DNA from: an uncultured Alphaproteobacteria bacterium
GTDB lineage: Bacteria; Pseudomonadota; Alphaproteobacteria; RF32; CAG-239
Assembly: GCA_910580155.1 (NCBI GenBank)
Contig: CAJTWX010000071.1
Coordinates: forward strand, 1 to 7,227
Direction: 5' to 3'
DNA length: 7,227 nucleotides
The first letter of the stretch is position 1; the number at the start of each line of letters is the position of its first letter. Shown piece by piece: positions 5,697 through 7,227 of the stretch. The notes beneath the pieces were generated by a model. It saw only the letters and a program-made list of their open reading frames with translations, was not told where the DNA came from and made no database searches. The translations under genes and the position numbers were made by a program.

Positions 5697-6464
5697 ATGA
5701 AAAAGCTATGGTATATTTGTTTGCGGGGTGGCTTGGCCTATTTGCAATAGAGGGGGTGAAAGCGTCTGTGTTTATCGGGGATGATAGATATACCATTAAG
5801 GAGGAAGTTGAGTATACTATTCTTTTGTATGATTATACAAATTCATTGATATTAAGTTTTTTGGGCAGTGACGGGAAATTGCCGGATCACCGGCTGGAGA
5901 TTGAGCGTATTCGGGCAGAGCGTCCGGATGATGTTCGGGATATAGAGCTGCGGGTTGCTTTAATAAAAGGAAATATGAACCTGCCTGAATTTAAACAGAA
6001 AGTTATTGAAGGATTTAGAGAAAATAATATCAGCATTTTAGAGGGAAAATACGATTTGCAAAAACTCGGTTATGTCGGGGATTTGTTTGCACGTGAGGTT
6101 GAGAAAGTTATGGCGGCGTTTCGTAAACAGGGGGGGAATTAACTTTGAAGACGCATTGCTTGCTTCGTATATGTTTGACCCGGCGATAGATTATGACGCG
6201 TTGCCAAAAGACGCTTTGGAGCGCGATATACATAGCGCGGTTAATGTTGCGGTTTCCCGTCTTGATAACTTACAGCAGCGGGATGAAATTATTAAATGTG
6301 CAGAGGATTACACCGCAACAGTGACGATTGAGACAGTGCTTGTTCTTAAACAGATGAAGACGCTTAAAAGATATTTTGAGCAGATTAAACCCCTTTCGCC
6401 GGAAGATGAAATGGTTAAGATTGAAGATGAAAAAGGCAACTCTCTTTGGGGAAGAAAAAAGTGA
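5697..6464 (+). pseudogene. Predicted exported protein of unknown function, frame broken at A5 and G7 runs
   Basis: No family recognised. ATG 5697 has AAAGGGG nine bases upstream, an ideal site, but its frame reads MKKLWYICLRGGLAYLQ and stops at 5750. If one A were added to the AAAAA run (5700-5704), it would continue as MKKAMVYLF and so on, a classic Sec signal peptide ending V-K-A before S24. That second frame stays open to TAA 6142. There a GGGGGGG run (6130-6136) shifts it; with one G fewer it reads KQGGINFEDALLASYMFDP and stays open to TGA 6464. The two shifts cancel, giving a 255-residue product from ATG to TGA. The mature part is acidic and mainly helical, with stretches such as RLEIERIRAERPDDVRDIEL. 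Possible causes are homopolymer sequencing errors, a decaying gene, or phase-variable runs. Starts at GTG 5690 or ATG 5708 would avoid the first shift but have poor ribosome-site spacing. Confidence 0.7.
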
Positions 6465-6500
6465 TTTAGAGGAGCGAAGAAAATTCGGTGTTGATTTGAA

Positions 6501-7227
6501 TTAGCGGTTGAAACGGGAGTTTAGTTTGTTTATTAGCTGCAAGTCGTTTGAATATTGTATTTTGCCTTGCCAGTTTTTGGGGAATTCTGCGTCGCTTTCT
6601 TTTAATTGTTGTTTGTTTTTGAACTTGAGGGATTTGACGGGAGAGAGGTCGGTCTGGAATAATCTGACCCTGTTGCACATTGAAAAGTCTAAATTCGCGG
6701 GGAGGTTTTGGCAACCGGATAAATTGACTTCAGCACCATCTTTGAACTTTAGGGATTTGATGCCTGAGAGATTGGTGCAGTTTAAATAAACTTTATCACA
6801 CATTGAAACATCTAAATTCGCGGGGAGGTTTTCGCTATTGTATAAATCGACTTCAGTACCGTCTTTGAACTTCAGTGTTTTAATGGCGGAGAGGTCGGTG
6901 CAGGATAATCTGACTTTGTCGCACGTTGAAACATTTAAATCCGCGGGGAGGTTTTTGCTATTGTATAAATCAACTTCAGCACCTTGTTTGAACTTTAGTG
7001 TTTTGACAGTGGAGAGGTCGGTGTACGATAAATCAACTTTATCGCACATTGAGAGGTCTAAAGTTTCGGGGAGGTTTTTGCCGCTGGATAAATTAACTTT
7101 TGCGCCCTTTTTAAACTTCAGGGATTTGACGGTGGAAAAGTTGGTATCGCATAAATTTACCTCTTCATTTGCGCAAATCAGGGCTATATCTTCAGGGTAT
7201 TGAGAGAAGTCCGGATTCTCGTCTGCG
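6501..7227 (-). CDS. Tandem 41-residue repeat protein, probable solenoid, N-terminus outside window
   Basis: The frame is open from the right edge to TAA at 6503-6501; about 241 residues are visible and the start lies beyond 7227. Four full units of 41 residues (period exactly 123 bp), flanked by degenerate copies, follow the pattern V-x-L-x-x-T-x-L-S-x-[IV]-K-[ST]-L-K-F-K-x-G-[AT]-[EK]-V-x-L, then N-L-P-x-x-L-[DN]-x-S-x-C-[DN]-[KR]. Each unit holds two halves of about 20 residues with alternating hydrophobic positions, as in leucine-rich or beta-solenoid repeats, and a cysteine at the same position (S-M-C or S-T-C), suggesting a cysteine ladder. The unit just inside the right edge is two residues longer (43). 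The C-terminus (K-Q-Q-L-K-E-S-D onward) is non-repetitive and polar, like a cap. Repeat proteins of this type usually bind other proteins; no catalytic motif is visible. It converges on the frameshifted gene with 36 bases between stops and no obvious terminator. Confidence 0.8.
   Translation of the reverse strand, partial: ADENPDFSQYPEDIALICANEEVNLCDTNFSTVKSLKFKKGAKVNLSSGKNLPETLDLSMCDKVDLSYTDLSTVKTLKFKQGAEVDLYNSKNLPADLNVSTCDKVRLSCTDLSAIKTLKFKDGTEVDLYNSENLPANLDVSMCDKVYLNCTNLSGIKSLKFKDGAEVNLSGCQNLPANLDFSMCNRVRLFQTDLSPVKSLKFKNKQQLKESDAEFPKNWQGKIQYSNDLQLINKLNSRFNR
6621..7112 (-). repeat. Four tandem 123-bp coding repeats
   Basis: Units at 6621-6743, 6744-6866, 6867-6989 and 6990-7112 keep an exact 123-bp period, and a degenerate fifth begins at 7113. 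Well-conserved blocks include CGGGGAGGTTTT and GCACATTGA-like segments on the plus strand. The length, a multiple of three, keeps the minus-strand frame open. Copy number could change by recombination between units. Confidence 0.9.

Noticed and set aside
6072..6464. Independent small gene of 130 residues
   Set aside because: Its first 20 or so residues overlap the previous coding frame and look like out-of-frame sequence, and I see no ribosome site. The rest continues the upstream protein if one G is removed at 6130-6136.
6621..7112. CRISPR array
   Set aside because: The 123-bp units are contiguous coding repeats without unique spacers of constant length.
6838..7203. Plus-strand open frame opposite the repeat protein
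   Set aside because: It is open because the opposite strand is a 123-bp repeat. Its Ser/Arg/Phe-rich product lacks the regular hydrophobic pattern, and the minus frame is longer, continuous to the window edge and has a sensible composition.

Overview
This window carries core translation, transcription and secretion genes of a bacterium, most likely an alphaproteobacterium. The evidence is the RpoA start MIQKNWQELIKP and its tail G-W-P-P-E-N-I, the SecY segments KRQVG and ESSHLPLK, and the S11 C-terminus. The DNA is AT-leaning, with long A/T stretches between genes. A gut- or host-associated lineage is possible, but that is inference and I cannot name a family.

Layout, left to right. (1) Positions 1-329 hold the C-terminal half of trmB (tRNA m7G46 methyltransferase), reading rightward. 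It meets, tail to tail across a strong bidirectional terminator, a leftward gene for an unrecognised exported protein of about 452 residues (393-1751) with a possible lysozyme-like motif. (2) A divergent intergenic region (about 1752-2037) precedes secY (2038-3387), which ends at a strong intrinsic terminator. (3) A 322-bp gap (3388-3709) holds that terminator, an A/T-rich stretch, and a good sigma70-type promoter. The promoter's -10 box sits inside a perfect 9-bp inverted repeat. (4) rpsM (S13, TTG start), rpsK (S11) and rpoA (RNA polymerase alpha, GTG start) follow, with a stable hairpin between rpsK and rpoA. A strong terminator directly follows rpoA. (5) Positions 5697-6464 encode an unrecognised, probably exported protein whose frame is broken twice, at an A5 and at a G7 run. 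The two shifts cancel. (6) From the right edge inward on the minus strand runs a protein built from 41-residue tandem repeats (6501-7227, N-terminus outside the window).

The main structural point is that the usual spc/alpha operon order (rplO-secY-adk-rpsM-rpsK-rpoA-rplQ) is broken into separate units. No rplO lies upstream of secY, no adk lies between secY and rpsM, and no rplQ follows rpoA; lineage-specific genes occupy the flanks. SecY forms the Sec translocon, through which the two predicted exported proteins would pass. S13, S11 and RpoA are co-produced for ribosome and polymerase assembly.

I found no convincing CRISPR array, defence system, insertion sequence, tRNA or prophage. The best candidates for something undescribed are the putative operator at rpsM, the double-frameshift gene, the 41-residue repeat protein and the exported lysozyme-like protein.
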